Below are positions 25,194 to 33,759 of a stretch of 64,000 nt of DNA, in pieces. Each line of letters starts with the position of its first letter. Positions within the stretch are counted from its first letter, which is position 1. The notes below the pieces were generated by a model. It had not been told where the DNA came from. It searched no databases and worked only from the letters and a program-made list of their open reading frames with translations. The position numbers and the translations under genes were made by a program. This DNA comes from Ruminococcus flavefaciens (GTDB lineage Bacteria; Bacillota; Clostridia; Oscillospirales; Ruminococcaceae). Location of the stretch: NCBI GenBank assembly GCA_002371825.1, contig DFHF01000053.1, forward strand, positions 99,804 to 163,803, in the 5' to 3' direction.

Positions 25194-25970
25194 ATGCAAG
25201 ATAAAAAAATCAGGATTACATGGTACGGCACAGCTTCTGTGCGGATAACAGCCGGCAGCAGCCAGCTGCTGATAGACCCGTTTTTCCCTTTTCCTGACAG
25301 CAGGGTCAAAGTTCCGGCAGACGCTTACTGCAATTGCAGACATATACTCGTTTCCCACGGACATTTTGACCATATCGGCAGTCTATGTGACATAGTGACC
25401 TCAGGTACTGCTGTTTACTGTACAAATGCCCCCTATAAAACTCTTTGCAAAAAAGGCATCAGAAAAGATGAGCTTCGTCTTATCAGACCGGGCTCGGTTT
25501 TCTCTGTTGGGGATATAAAGATAACTGCTTACAAGGGCAGTCATATAAGACTTAACGCCTGGGACTGTCTGAAAGCACTGTTCAGCAGACGTGTCATACA
25601 GAATCGTAAGGGCCTTATAGATAAGGTGCGGAAATTTTCATCCTGTCTCGAAAAGAAGGAGACTCTCTGCTATCTTGTTGAGGTGTACGGCAAGCGGATA
25701 TTTATACTCGGAAGCCTTGCTCTGTCAGATGATACCGATTATCCCGCCGGTGCTGACCTGGCATTTTTCCCTTATCAGGGAGCAAAGGATATTTGCAGGA
25801 CAGCTTCGGATATCTACAGCAGACTCAGACCCAAAGCAGTTCTGCTGACACATTTCGATGATACCTTCCCGCCGTTCAGCTCGGAGATAGATACATCAGA
25901 ATTTGAAGAACACTTAAAAAAATGTGCAGCTGTCTATAAGCTCAGCCACGGCAGCTCACTGGAAATATAG
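25194..25970 (+). CDS. MBL-fold metal-dependent hydrolase
   Basis: The 258-residue protein has the metallo-beta-lactamase motif H55-x-H57-x-D59-H60 (VSHGHFDHIG), preceded by the strand ITWYGTASVRI and the loop LLIDPFF, as in UlaG-like cytosolic hydrolases. Later ligand candidates are in GSHIRLN, ILGSLALSDD and LLTHFDD. The substrate cannot be read from the sequence. The ribosome site is weak (AAAGAGC), and the promoter lies about 175 bases upstream, leaving a leader with two short hairpins (GCAGGCCTGC, CCGGCGGAACACCGG). A dispersed repeat follows the gene. Confidence 0.85.
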   Translation: MQDKKIRITWYGTASVRITAGSSQLLIDPFFPFPDSRVKVPADAYCNCRHILVSHGHFDHIGSLCDIVTSGTAVYCTNAPYKTLCKKGIRKDELRLIRPGSVFSVGDIKITAYKGSHIRLNAWDCLKALFSRRVIQNRKGLIDKVRKFSSCLEKKETLCYLVEVYGKRIFILGSLALSDDTDYPAGADLAFFPYQGAKDICRTASDIYSRLRPKAVLLTHFDDTFPPFSSEIDTSEFEEHLKKCAAVYKLSHGSSLEI

Positions 25971-26000
25971 CACAGCATTACCAACAAATTTACTTTATGA

Positions 26001-26131
26001 TATTGATGTGCCGATCAAATCCTGAAGAATAGATGCACAGGATTTTTGTTGTGAGGCAAGGCAAGGATCCTAAGGCAGTATTGCGGAAAAAAACAAGCAG
26101 ATAACCTCAAGAGACAGCTGGTACATCAATA
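26001..26131. repeat. MITE-like dispersed repeat, copy 4 (complete, 131 bp)
   Basis: The ends TATTGATGTGCCGATCAAATCC and (reverse complement) TATTGATGTACCAGCTGTC are inverted repeats. The interior matches copies 1-3. TA flanks both sides. It ends 16 bp before the LytTR gene and so forms its leader. Confidence 0.85.
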
Positions 26132-26147
26132 TAAGCGGAGGACGATC

Positions 26148-26597
26148 ATGAGAATTATAATCGAATCCCCTCAGCCTGATGACGAGGATGTGGTCATAGT
26201 CAGGTGTGCTTCACCGGATCAGCGGCTGATATCCATGCTTCTTTCATTCCAGACCGCTCAGACTGAACTCACAGGCTATATGGATGACAAGATAGTGCGG
26301 CTGAATTACCAGGATGTGTACTATTTTGAAGCCAATGAGAACCGTGTTTTTGCATATTATCACTCAGATGTTTACGAGGTAAAATACAAGCTGTATGAGC
26401 TGGAGGAGCTCTTCGGCCCCCTTGATTTTATCAGGTGCTCAAAGTCGATGATAGTGAATATGGAGAAGATCGAATATATCTCTCCCCTGTTCAGCGGCAA
26501 GCTGGAGGCTCATCTGAAAAACGGCGAAAAGGTTCTGATCTCAAGGCAATATGTTCATAGTCTGAAGGTCAAGCTCGGTATCGAGGAGGTAGATTGA
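26148..26597 (+). CDS. Stand-alone LytTR-type DNA-binding regulator
   Basis: The 149-residue protein has a short N-terminal strand region and a LytTR domain from about residue 45: DDKIVRLNYQDVYYFEANENRVFAYY, YEVKYKLYELEEL, FIRCSKSMIVNMEKIEYISP, LKNGEKVLISRQYVHSLK. There is no receiver domain. The next gene is a DUF3021 membrane protein, coupled by a one-base stop/start overlap; this is the LytTR Regulatory System layout, in which the membrane protein restrains the regulator. Direct repeats of LytTR type flank the locus at 24958 and 27141. Confidence 0.93.
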   Translation: MRIIIESPQPDDEDVVIVRCASPDQRLISMLLSFQTAQTELTGYMDDKIVRLNYQDVYYFEANENRVFAYYHSDVYEVKYKLYELEELFGPLDFIRCSKSMIVNMEKIEYISPLFSGKLEAHLKNGEKVLISRQYVHSLKVKLGIEEVD

Positions 26598-27031
26598 TGT
26601 TAAAGGAATTTTTTATCTCATTATTGCATTATTTTGTGGACATAACCACCGCTGTCCTGATAGCAGCAGCAAGCTATCTCACCATCTCCGGACAGCAGAT
26701 GGACAGCATAATACTCTGGGAAATACTCCTCAGCGGCTTTATCACTGCACTGCCCTCTGCTGTGCTGATATGCCTGGATACGAAAAGTGTAAGGCTTTCG
26801 CTGATACTCTGGATCGTCCATTTTATACTGATATTCTGCACTACGCTTATTCTTCTGGATGTATTCGGATGGTGCAGCATCACACCGGAATCAGCTCTGC
26901 TGACCTTCCTTGCAGTCGTATTTATTTACTTATTCACCTGCCTGGTACACTATCTGGTGGACAGGAAACACACCTCCCTTATGAATCAGCAGCTCAAAAA
27001 GCGCTATTCCAATGAGGAAGATCACAGGTAG
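26597..27031 (+). CDS. DUF3021 membrane protein, LytTR-system inhibitor
   Basis: The ATG at 26597 overlaps the LytTR stop by one base and is seven bases after AGGAGG, giving 144 residues. Four hydrophobic helices (about 7-27, 38-58, 68-90 and 101-122) and a short Lys/Arg-rich cytoplasmic tail match DUF3021. In streptococcal LytTR systems the corresponding membrane partner antagonises its regulator, and the same role is inferred here. Confidence 0.9.
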   Translation: MLKEFFISLLHYFVDITTAVLIAAASYLTISGQQMDSIILWEILLSGFITALPSAVLICLDTKSVRLSLILWIVHFILIFCTTLILLDVFGWCSITPESALLTFLAVVFIYLFTCLVHYLVDRKHTSLMNQQLKKRYSNEEDHR

Positions 27032-27047
27032 ATCATATATATGAAAT

Positions 27048-27082
27048 ACAGGAATGATAGTTGATCTGTCATTCCTGTTTTT
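27048..27082 (+). terminator. Terminator of the LytTR operon
   Basis: ACAGGAATGA / TCATTCCTGT, 11-base loop, followed by TTTTTGC. Confidence 0.82.
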
Positions 27083-27140
27083 GCTTTTTATAGGGTATAT
27101 GCCTGTGCATAGCCTCGAATACGGTCTCAGCAGAAGCTTC

Positions 27141-27231
27141 TGCAACTTACCTGTGAAAAAATGCAACTTACCGCAAGATAATTACAACTTACCTGATTTC
27201 TGTTGACCTCCGGCACTATGTCGAATATAAT
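27141..27231 (+). promoter_or_regulatory. Triple 21-bp-phased LytTR-type sites and activated promoter
   Basis: TGCAACTTAC at 27141 and 27162 and TACAACTTAC at 27183 recur every 21 bp on one face of the helix. Ten bases later comes TTGACC (27203-27208), a 17-bp spacer and TATAAT (27226-27231), which drives the LRR protein gene. Confidence 0.8.
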
Positions 27232-27306
27232 ATGCTTGTAAACAGCCGATCCGCAGGAGTGCACACTGCAAACGGCTTTATCGAAAAAATTATAAGGAGA
27301 ACCATT

Positions 27307-29361
27307 ATGAATAACAAGATCAAACGCAGCATTGCTGTAACACTTACTGCCGCAGCTATCTGCAATCCACTCAGCATTTCAAATTCTTTTTCAGTCCCCT
27401 TTGCTAATACCACAACAGCTTCAGCAGCTGACGCCGGACAGGAGATCAAATCAGGAACATGGTCAAGATATGACGGTACCTACTACGATCAGTACGAGGA
27501 TGTTATGTTCAACTTAAAAATGACCGAAAAGGGTATCGTTATCACCGGATGTCTCACAAGGAAGGCTAATACAACTATCAGAATACCTAAGCAGCTTTAC
27601 GGAAGAGATGTTGTTGCTGTAGGTGACCACGCTTTTGAAGGCCAGAAAAACATCACCTCTGTAATGTTCTACGGAATCAATGAGCCGATCTATACAACTC
27701 TCTATCATCAGGGCGGAAGCTCCTTCGGTCCCACATATTTCAAGGGCGCCAGCGCCATATCTGAAATAGGAGAAAGCGCATTTGAAGGCTGTTCAAATCT
27801 TAAAAGTGTGACCGTAGGAAACAAGGAGCTTACAGTTGGCGATTATGCATTCTACGAATGTAATAATCTCGGCTATATCCAATTCACAAATGCCTCCGGA
27901 GCTAATATCGCCCCCGTATACGGCAATATCGGTGATAGTGCATTTTTCAAGACAAATTTAAAATCCTTCGGCGATCATAGCTGGACAGTCAGATGCAAAA
28001 ATATCGGCGACTTTGCTTTCGACCGCTGCGATAATCTTGAGCAGGTCAATATCATCGCAGAAAATATCGGCAGATACAGCTTTGGCAGCGACAAGAAGAT
28101 GAAATCAGCAATTATTGATTCACCGGAAGTGGGCGAGTATTCGTTCTATAAATGTTCAGCTCTTGATGATGTAAAGCTTTTAAATACCAAGCGTATAGGT
28201 AACCACGCATTTGACAGCTGCGTTGAATTAAAGACGATCTCCATTCCCAATTCTATAGAAAGTATCGGCGAATTTGCATTCTGCTACGATTCAAAGCTCT
28301 GCACACCTGCCCTGTTTGTAAAGGCACCGGGTCAGAGACTTTGTATCGGAAGATTTGCTTATTATGGCACAGCTGTAGAATATGCTGCATTCAGCGGAAA
28401 TATCGCCATCAACGACTACGCTTTCAGAAACAGCAAATTAAAGAAGGCTGTTGTTGAGGGAAATGTTAGCATAAATTCCTATGCTCTCGGCTTTGACGGC
28501 AATACCAGAAATCCCGGATTCACTATTTACGGAAACGCTAATTCAAACTCATATGCTTCAAGCTACGGTATCCCCTATGTCAAAGTTGATAAGAACAAGG
28601 CTGTCAACAATCTCATGAATGAGGTAAAGCCGTATTTCATGGGAATAGATGCCGGAAAATTCGGCAACGACAACGGATGCTGCGCCGGTGTTGCCCTGGC
28701 ACAGATGCTCACCTACACAAACAGACTGAGCTTTGCTGAATTATTCCCCGTCAAATACAACGGCAAGCAGATAACCAGATTCCTTGATGTTCCCAATGAC
28801 GCTTATACAGCCAACAGACCGGAATTCAAGAAATTCACCACCGATGTCTATAATTACTGGAAGGATCAGAATTATTACCTGTTCTACAACAAGCACACCG
28901 GTTATGAGATCAATTTCACTCCCGACACTATCGAGGGTTATTCAAAGCTCACTGAATACGGTATAGTCCTGCCCGGAGTTGTCCGTGTTAAAAACCATAA
29001 CCATTCAGTAGCCTCTTTCGGAATTGAAAAGCTTAAGACTACTATAAAAATTACTGATGACATTTCCCATACCGAAAAGACCTATGAGTACAGGATACTT
29101 GTAAGCGAGAACGGCTACAGATTCAAAGAGCAGAACGGCAGATTAGTTGCTAAGGGCAGTGACCATTTCACTTGGTGGCCCGGCTGCAGAGAGGAAGAAG
29201 GCTGGACAGATATCGATAATACCTACATTTATGTAACTGCTTCCGGAGACTGCTATCAGCAGAGATGGGACAAGGGACAGAATGTAAAATCCAATGCCAA
29301 GCTCTCTACACTTGCTGACTTCGATTTCCTGCTCGCTTCTAACATAGGCAGCGGAAAATAA
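27307..29361 (+). CDS. Secreted BspA-like LRR protein with cysteine-protease-like C-terminal domain
   Basis: AAGGAG six bases before 27307 fixes the start at MNNKIKRSIAV (684 residues), which is a signal peptide (cleavage after TASA, near residue 40). Residues about 60-440 carry BspA-type LRRs (IGESAFEGCSNLKSVTV, IGDFAFDRCDNLEQVNI and others). The C-terminal part (about 450-684) begins VKPYFMGIDAGKFGNDNGCCAGVALAQML, a papain/C39-like Cys-plus-helix motif, with a candidate His in NHNHSVASFGIEKL and a later WWPGC. No dockerin is present. It probably acts at the cell surface and is placed under the LytTR-type promoter. Confidence 0.85.
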   Translation: MNNKIKRSIAVTLTAAAICNPLSISNSFSVPFANTTTASAADAGQEIKSGTWSRYDGTYYDQYEDVMFNLKMTEKGIVITGCLTRKANTTIRIPKQLYGRDVVAVGDHAFEGQKNITSVMFYGINEPIYTTLYHQGGSSFGPTYFKGASAISEIGESAFEGCSNLKSVTVGNKELTVGDYAFYECNNLGYIQFTNASGANIAPVYGNIGDSAFFKTNLKSFGDHSWTVRCKNIGDFAFDRCDNLEQVNIIAENIGRYSFGSDKKMKSAIIDSPEVGEYSFYKCSALDDVKLLNTKRIGNHAFDSCVELKTISIPNSIESIGEFAFCYDSKLCTPALFVKAPGQRLCIGRFAYYGTAVEYAAFSGNIAINDYAFRNSKLKKAVVEGNVSINSYALGFDGNTRNPGFTIYGNANSNSYASSYGIPYVKVDKNKAVNNLMNEVKPYFMGIDAGKFGNDNGCCAGVALAQMLTYTNRLSFAELFPVKYNGKQITRFLDVPNDAYTANRPEFKKFTTDVYNYWKDQNYYLFYNKHTGYEINFTPDTIEGYSKLTEYGIVLPGVVRVKNHNHSVASFGIEKLKTTIKITDDISHTEKTYEYRILVSENGYRFKEQNGRLVAKGSDHFTWWPGCREEEGWTDIDNTYIYVTASGDCYQQRWDKGQNVKSNAKLSTLADFDFLLASNIGSGK

Positions 29362-29392
29362 TTCTCAGTCTCTCCTATTTTAACTATCCCCC

Positions 29393-29434
29393 TGATCTCC
29401 CCTGTGAGTGGAATAAAGCTCATGGGGGAGATCA
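29393..29434 (+). terminator. Terminator of the LRR-protease gene
   Basis: TGATCTCCCC pairs with GGGGAGATCA and is followed by CTTTATTC. A competing GAATAAAG/CTTTATTC pairing is also possible. Confidence 0.65.
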
Positions 29435-29472
29435 CTTTATTCATGCTGGATCATATGTGATCTCATGACCAC

Positions 29473-29501
29473 TTGAAAACCTGACTGATAAATGCTATAA
29501 T
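29473..29501 (+). promoter_or_regulatory. Promoter of the response regulator gene
   Basis: TTGAAA (29473-29478), 17-bp spacer, TATAAT (29496-29501), 26 bases before the gene. Confidence 0.75.
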
Positions 29502-29526
29502 ATAAAAAAAGTTATGAGGTGAACCA

Positions 29527-30186
29527 ATGGCAGGAATATTGATAGTAGATGATGACGCAAGTATAAATGATATGATCTCAGAAGCTCTTGCTGATGAAGG
29601 ATATACGGTACATAAAGCCTATTCGGGAACAGAGGCTCTCATGCTGCTGGAGCAGATCAGCCCTGACCTGATACTCCTTGACCTCATGCTTCCCGGACTT
29701 GCCGGGGAGGAGCTCCTTCCCAGGCTGAAGGACATCCCTGTTATCGTTGTGAGCGCAAAGGCTGATATAAATGATAAGGTCGGGCTTTTACTCGGCGGGG
29801 CAGCAGACTACATCACAAAGCCCTTCAATATTCAGGAGCTTCTTGCAAGAGTTTCTGTTCAGCTAAGGAAGAATACACCTGCGCCTGATAAAAAGCTCCT
29901 TTCATATCAGGAGATCACTCTTTCCTTAGATACCCATACAGTCAGTGTCAGCGGCCATGAGATCAGGCTTACAAGAACAGAATTCGCTATTCTTAAGCTT
30001 CTCATGATGAATCCCGGTCAGGTGGTGGCAAAGCTGACTATACTTGATAAAATAAGCATGGATACTCCGGATTGTACTGAGGACTCTCTGAAAATACATA
30101 TCCATAATCTGCGAAAGAAACTGAAGGCTGCCGCAGGAAAAGAATATATTTCTGCGGTCTGGGGAATTGGTTTTATGCTATCGTAA
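29527..30186 (+). CDS. OmpR/PhoB-family response regulator
   Basis: The 219-residue protein has a receiver domain with acidic residues D8-D10, phospho-acceptor D52 (LILLDLMLPG) and K98 (YITKPFN). A winged-helix C-terminal domain follows (IRLTRTEFAILKLLMMNPGQVV...DSLKIHIHNLRKKL). It precedes an ABC exporter and a histidine kinase, the layout of BceRS/lantibiotic-immunity type modules. It probably binds four TTAAC repeats before the transporter genes. Confidence 0.95.
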   Translation: MAGILIVDDDASINDMISEALADEGYTVHKAYSGTEALMLLEQISPDLILLDLMLPGLAGEELLPRLKDIPVIVVSAKADINDKVGLLLGGAADYITKPFNIQELLARVSVQLRKNTPAPDKKLLSYQEITLSLDTHTVSVSGHEIRLTRTEFAILKLLMMNPGQVVAKLTILDKISMDTPDCTEDSLKIHIHNLRKKLKAAAGKEYISAVWGIGFMLS

Positions 30187-30226
30187 TTGGTACTTATTAT
30201 CCGCATGATGACTGCGGGATATTACC

Positions 30227-30282
30227 TTAACTCTATCTTAACTTTTCCCTTAACCGGTTTCTTAACAATTATCTGATATACT
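30227..30282 (+). promoter_or_regulatory. Four phased TTAAC repeats and promoter of the ABC exporter operon
   Basis: TTAAC begins at 30227, 30238, 30250 and 30262, spacing 11-12 bp, as expected for tandem OmpR-type response regulator dimers. The -10 box TATACT (30277-30282) has no good -35 (CCGGTT), consistent with activation. Confidence 0.7.
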
Positions 30283-30311
30283 GTTTTCAGAAACAAAAAG
30301 GAGGTCTTGCT

Positions 30312-31226
30312 ATGGACTATGTTCTGAAAACTAATAACATCTGCAAGCAATACAGAAACTACAAAGCTCTGAACGGACTTACCATGAATGTCCCTAAAGG
30401 CTCTATCTACGGTTTTGTCGGCAGGAACGGCGCCGGAAAAACTACTCTTATCCGTATGATCTGCGGGATACAGTTCCCCACATCAGGCGGTTTTGAACTC
30501 TATGGCGTAAATAATTCTGATAATAAGATATCAGAGATCAGAAGAAGGATAGGTGCTGTAGTTGAAACACCGTCAGTGATCACATACCTTACTGCAAGAG
30601 AAAATCTTGAGATCCAGTATGATATAATGGGACTGCCGGACTACAGTGATATAGATCAGCTCCTTGAACTCGTTGGTCTGAAAAATACAGGCTCCAAGCT
30701 TGTCAAAAACTTCTCACTGGGTATGCGTCAGCGTCTTGGGATTGCAGTTTCGCTCTGCGGAAGCCCTGATTTCCTCGTACTTGACGAACCTATAAACGGC
30801 CTTGATCCTCAGGGTATAATCGAAATGCGTGAGCTTATACTCAAGCTCAACCGTGAGAAAAATATAACCATACTTATATCCAGCCATATCCTTGATGAGC
30901 TCTCAAAAATAGCCACTCATTATGGCTTTATCAACAATGGACAGATAGTCCGTGAGATGAGTGCGGAGGAGCTGCAAAATGAATGCCGCAAGTGTATAAG
31001 GATAAAGGTCACTGATACCTCAGTGCTCACAAGAGTACTGGACGAAATGGGCATGGATTACAAAGTTATCGATAAGGAGAATGCTGATATCTATGGTTCT
31101 CCTGATATTACTGATCTTGCTCTGAGTCTTTGGGAGGAAAAATGCAGGATAATCACTGTTTCTGAACACGATGAGGATCTCGAAGGCTTCTTCATCTCAC
31201 TTGTAGGAGGTGGAAGCAATGAATAA
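30312..31226 (+). CDS. ABC transporter ATP-binding protein (BcrA/lantibiotic immunity type)
   Basis: The 304-residue protein has Walker A GRNGAGKTT (near residue 41), signature FSLGMRQRLGIA, Walker B FLVLDEPINGLDP and H-loop ISSHILDEL, followed by a C-terminal extension of about 90 residues typical of BcrA/CcmA-like drug exporters. It should power the permease encoded next, with which it overlaps by eight bases, exporting or displacing an antimicrobial peptide or similar compound. AGGAGG lies seven bases before the ATG. Confidence 0.93.
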   Translation: MDYVLKTNNICKQYRNYKALNGLTMNVPKGSIYGFVGRNGAGKTTLIRMICGIQFPTSGGFELYGVNNSDNKISEIRRRIGAVVETPSVITYLTARENLEIQYDIMGLPDYSDIDQLLELVGLKNTGSKLVKNFSLGMRQRLGIAVSLCGSPDFLVLDEPINGLDPQGIIEMRELILKLNREKNITILISSHILDELSKIATHYGFINNGQIVREMSAEELQNECRKCIRIKVTDTSVLTRVLDEMGMDYKVIDKENADIYGSPDITDLALSLWEEKCRIITVSEHDEDLEGFFISLVGGGSNE

Positions 31227-31929
31227 ACTGCTTAAAGTAAATATGAAGCTTATGATGCGAAGACTCGATGTCAGAGTATGTGCCGCACTTGGAATAATAC
31301 TTGCCATATTTGAAGCCGCTGTGAGCAAACATACGGATACTCTTGATTGGTACGGAATGTTTGAGATGCTTATCATGTTCGCATTTACACTTTCAGCTGT
31401 GGGAGGCCTGTTCATCAGCCGTGACTACTCTCTGAACACTATCAGGAACAAACTTACTGTAGGACATAAGCGTACATCTGTATATCTTGCAAATCAGATC
31501 GCAGAATCCATATTTTTCTGTATTCCGGTGATGATCTATTTTATAACTTCTGTGATAGCTGATCTTATTCTGATAGGCGCAAAAGGTGCAAAGCCTTCTG
31601 ATATCATAATGAATATTGCAGTAGCTTTATTCGCAATGATCGCCCTGTCTGCTCTCACTACTTTTATTTCCATGACAGTTAAAAACAGCGCAGGAGGAGT
31701 GCTTCCGCTGATCACCTTTTATCCTATGCTGATGCTGGCTGCAATGGCTCAGGAATTAGAGCTTAAAGAATCGACCTTAAATCTTATCAATTCTATACCA
31801 ATACCTCAGCTTACCATATTGTTTGAACCAGATAAAGACGCTGCTATGCATATACTGAGTTCAATTGCAATTACCGTCGTTTTCACTTTTGCGGGTACCG
31901 CTCTATTCCGCAGGTCAGACCTTAAATAA
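31219..31929 (+). CDS. ABC-2 type permease subunit
   Basis: The ATG at 31219, eight bases after AGGAGG, is preferred over an in-frame GTG that overlaps the ribosome site, giving 236 residues. Six hydrophobic helices are visible, the first near residues 15-35 and the last at 210-228, as in ABC-2 membrane subunits of BcrB/lantibiotic-immunity transporters. It forms the membrane pore with the preceding ATPase. Confidence 0.85.
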   Translation: MNKLLKVNMKLMMRRLDVRVCAALGIILAIFEAAVSKHTDTLDWYGMFEMLIMFAFTLSAVGGLFISRDYSLNTIRNKLTVGHKRTSVYLANQIAESIFFCIPVMIYFITSVIADLILIGAKGAKPSDIIMNIAVALFAMIALSALTTFISMTVKNSAGGVLPLITFYPMLMLAAMAQELELKESTLNLINSIPIPQLTILFEPDKDAAMHILSSIAITVVFTFAGTALFRRSDLK

Positions 31930-31946
31930 TTCAAAAGGAGGAAAAA

Positions 31947-32828
31947 ATGATCTACTGTCTGTTATGCGCCGCAGTTATTATAATACTGCTCTGCGTCAAG
32001 ATAATACTGCTGAAAAAGTCAGCACGGGAAATATCCTCGCAGTTTGCTGACAGACTGGAAAACGACACAAATAATCTCATATATATTTCCACAGGTGACA
32101 AGGATATGTGTCAGCTTGCAGCAAATATCAACGATAAGCTGAAAGAGGTACGTCAAAAACAGCTCCAATACGAATACGGAAATACAGAGCTGAAAAACGC
32201 TATCACCAATATCTCCCATGACATCCGCACCCCGCTGACAGCTATCTACGGCTATCTCGACATGATCCAGAAAACCGATGACCCGGATAAGCAGGCCCGC
32301 TATATCTCCATAATGAAGGACCGCTCAGAGCTGATGAAACAGCTGACAGAGGAATTGTTCCGGTACTCCATGATAATCTCCGATGAAAGTGAAATGGAAA
32401 CTGAGGAGGTATTCGTCAATCAGGCTCTTGCCGAAAGCATAAGCAGCTTTTATCCTGCTCTTTCAGAAAAAGGCATAGTGCCGCAGATAAAAATTACCGA
32501 CAAGCATATCATCAGGAATGTCAACAAGGCCGCACTGCTGAGAGTTTTCTCCAATCTTCTGAACAACGCTGTCAAGTACAGTGACGGCGATCTGGAGATC
32601 ACTCTTTCAGACAGCGGTGAGATCACTTTTGCAAACACTTCAAAGGAACTTTCCAAAGTTGAAGTGGGGCAGCTCTTTGACAGATTCTTTACCGTTGAAG
32701 CCGCACATCACTCCACAGGTCTTGGACTTTCCATTGCCCGTGCCCTGATCGAACGTATGGGCGGAACAATTACTGCGGATTACGGCTCAGAAAGGCTTAC
32801 TATAAAGATATTGCTTGCCGAAAAATAA
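31947..32828 (+). CDS. Sensor histidine kinase of the ABC exporter module
   Basis: The 293-residue protein has one N-terminal membrane helix (residues 3-24), no extracellular domain, a HisKA dimerisation helix with H91 (NAITNISHDIRTPL) and an HATPase domain with N-box NLLNNAVKYS and G-box HSTGLGLSIARALIERMGG. The lack of an input domain is typical of intramembrane-sensing kinases that rely on their ABC transporter as sensor. It should phosphorylate the OmpR-type regulator at 29527. AGGAGG lies before the ATG. Confidence 0.93.
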   Translation: MIYCLLCAAVIIILLCVKIILLKKSAREISSQFADRLENDTNNLIYISTGDKDMCQLAANINDKLKEVRQKQLQYEYGNTELKNAITNISHDIRTPLTAIYGYLDMIQKTDDPDKQARYISIMKDRSELMKQLTEELFRYSMIISDESEMETEEVFVNQALAESISSFYPALSEKGIVPQIKITDKHIIRNVNKAALLRVFSNLLNNAVKYSDGDLEITLSDSGEITFANTSKELSKVEVGQLFDRFFTVEAAHHSTGLGLSIARALIERMGGTITADYGSERLTIKILLAEK

Positions 32829-32833
32829 AAAAG

Positions 32834-32861
32834 GCGCTCTGAAAAATCAGAGCGCTGTTTT
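32834..32861. terminator. Bidirectional terminator between exporter operon and rfb operon
   Basis: GCGCTCTGA / TCAGAGCGC with an AAAA loop is followed by TGTTTTTA on the + strand and by a CTTTTTT tract on the minus strand. Confidence 0.88.
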
Positions 32862-32868
32862 TATGCTG

Positions 32869-33759
32869 TTATAAGCTTATCTCTTTCAGATATCTTGCAA
32901 GTGCATCCTGCCATGTTGGTAGCGGTGCGAAGCCGTTCTCGACCAGCTTTGACTTGTCCAGTCTGCTGTTGAAGGGCCTTGCTGCCTTGGAAAGTCCATA
33001 TTCTGCTGTGGTAACGGGAGTTACCTTTGTGGACATTCCTGCCTGACGGTATATCTCAACAGTAAAATCATACCATGAGATATATCCACCCTCGTTTGTG
33101 GCATGATAGTAGCCGTATTTCTCGGTCTCAGCCATATCAACAAGAAGTCTCGAAAGGTCGAGAGTATATGTGGGAGTTCCTATCTGGTCGGAAACTACCC
33201 TTACCTCGTCGTGAGTCTTGCCCACGTTTATCATTGTCTTGATGAAGTTCTTGCCGTTTACACCGAACACCCATGCGATACGCACGATGAAGTATTTATC
33301 AAGAGTATTTGCAACTGCAAGCTCGCCGTCCAGCTTGGACTGTCCGTATACGTTCTGTGGAGCGTAGTCCTTGCAGTCGGGCTGCCAGGGCTCTGTGCCC
33401 TGTCCGTTGAAAACGTAATCGGTGGAAATGTATATCATCTTGCAGCCCAGCTTCTTGCAGACATTGGCGATATTCTGAGTACCGTCAACATTGATAGCCT
33501 TTACCCTGGGCTTGTTCTTCTCGTCCTCGGCAGCGTCAACTGCTGTCCACGCTGCACAGTGGATAACAACATCGGGCTTAGCCTCGCTGATAGCCTTCTC
33601 GACTGCCTCAGCGTCTGTGATATCCAGCTTGATATACTCACAATCAACATTCGTTTCATCAAGAATATCACTTCCGACAGCGGTATATCTGCGTTTTTTC
33701 AGTTCGTTCACAACATCATAGCCAAGCTGTCCGCCTACACCTGTTACGAAAGCTCTCAT
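32869..33759 (-). CDS. rfbD: dTDP-4-dehydrorhamnose reductase
   Basis: The start at MRAFVTGVGGQLGYDVV (33759) overlaps the rfbB stop by one base and gives 296 residues. It is an extended SDR with the nucleotide loop G-x-G-G-Q-L-G, the catalytic STDYVFNG...YGQSKL (S-T and Y-x3-K) and the RIAWVFG segment of RfbD proteins. It reduces dTDP-4-dehydro-L-rhamnose to dTDP-L-rhamnose with NAD(P)H, the last step of the pathway. It is the last gene of rfbACBD. Confidence 0.95.
   Translation of the reverse strand: MRAFVTGVGGQLGYDVVNELKKRRYTAVGSDILDETNVDCEYIKLDITDAEAVEKAISEAKPDVVIHCAAWTAVDAAEDEKNKPRVKAINVDGTQNIANVCKKLGCKMIYISTDYVFNGQGTEPWQPDCKDYAPQNVYGQSKLDGELAVANTLDKYFIVRIAWVFGVNGKNFIKTMINVGKTHDEVRVVSDQIGTPTYTLDLSRLLVDMAETEKYGYYHATNEGGYISWYDFTVEIYRQAGMSTKVTPVTTAEYGLSKAARPFNSRLDKSKLVENGFAPLPTWQDALARYLKEISL

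Noticed and set aside
24989..25204. 71-codon frame overlapping the start of the MBL gene
   Set aside because: It begins inside the -35 region of the promoter and has no ribosome site; it is leader sequence.
27141..27192. Regular repeats considered as a CRISPR remnant
   Set aside because: Units are 10 bp with 11-bp gaps and sit next to a promoter; they fit LytTR sites. No CRISPR array or cas gene is seen anywhere in the window.
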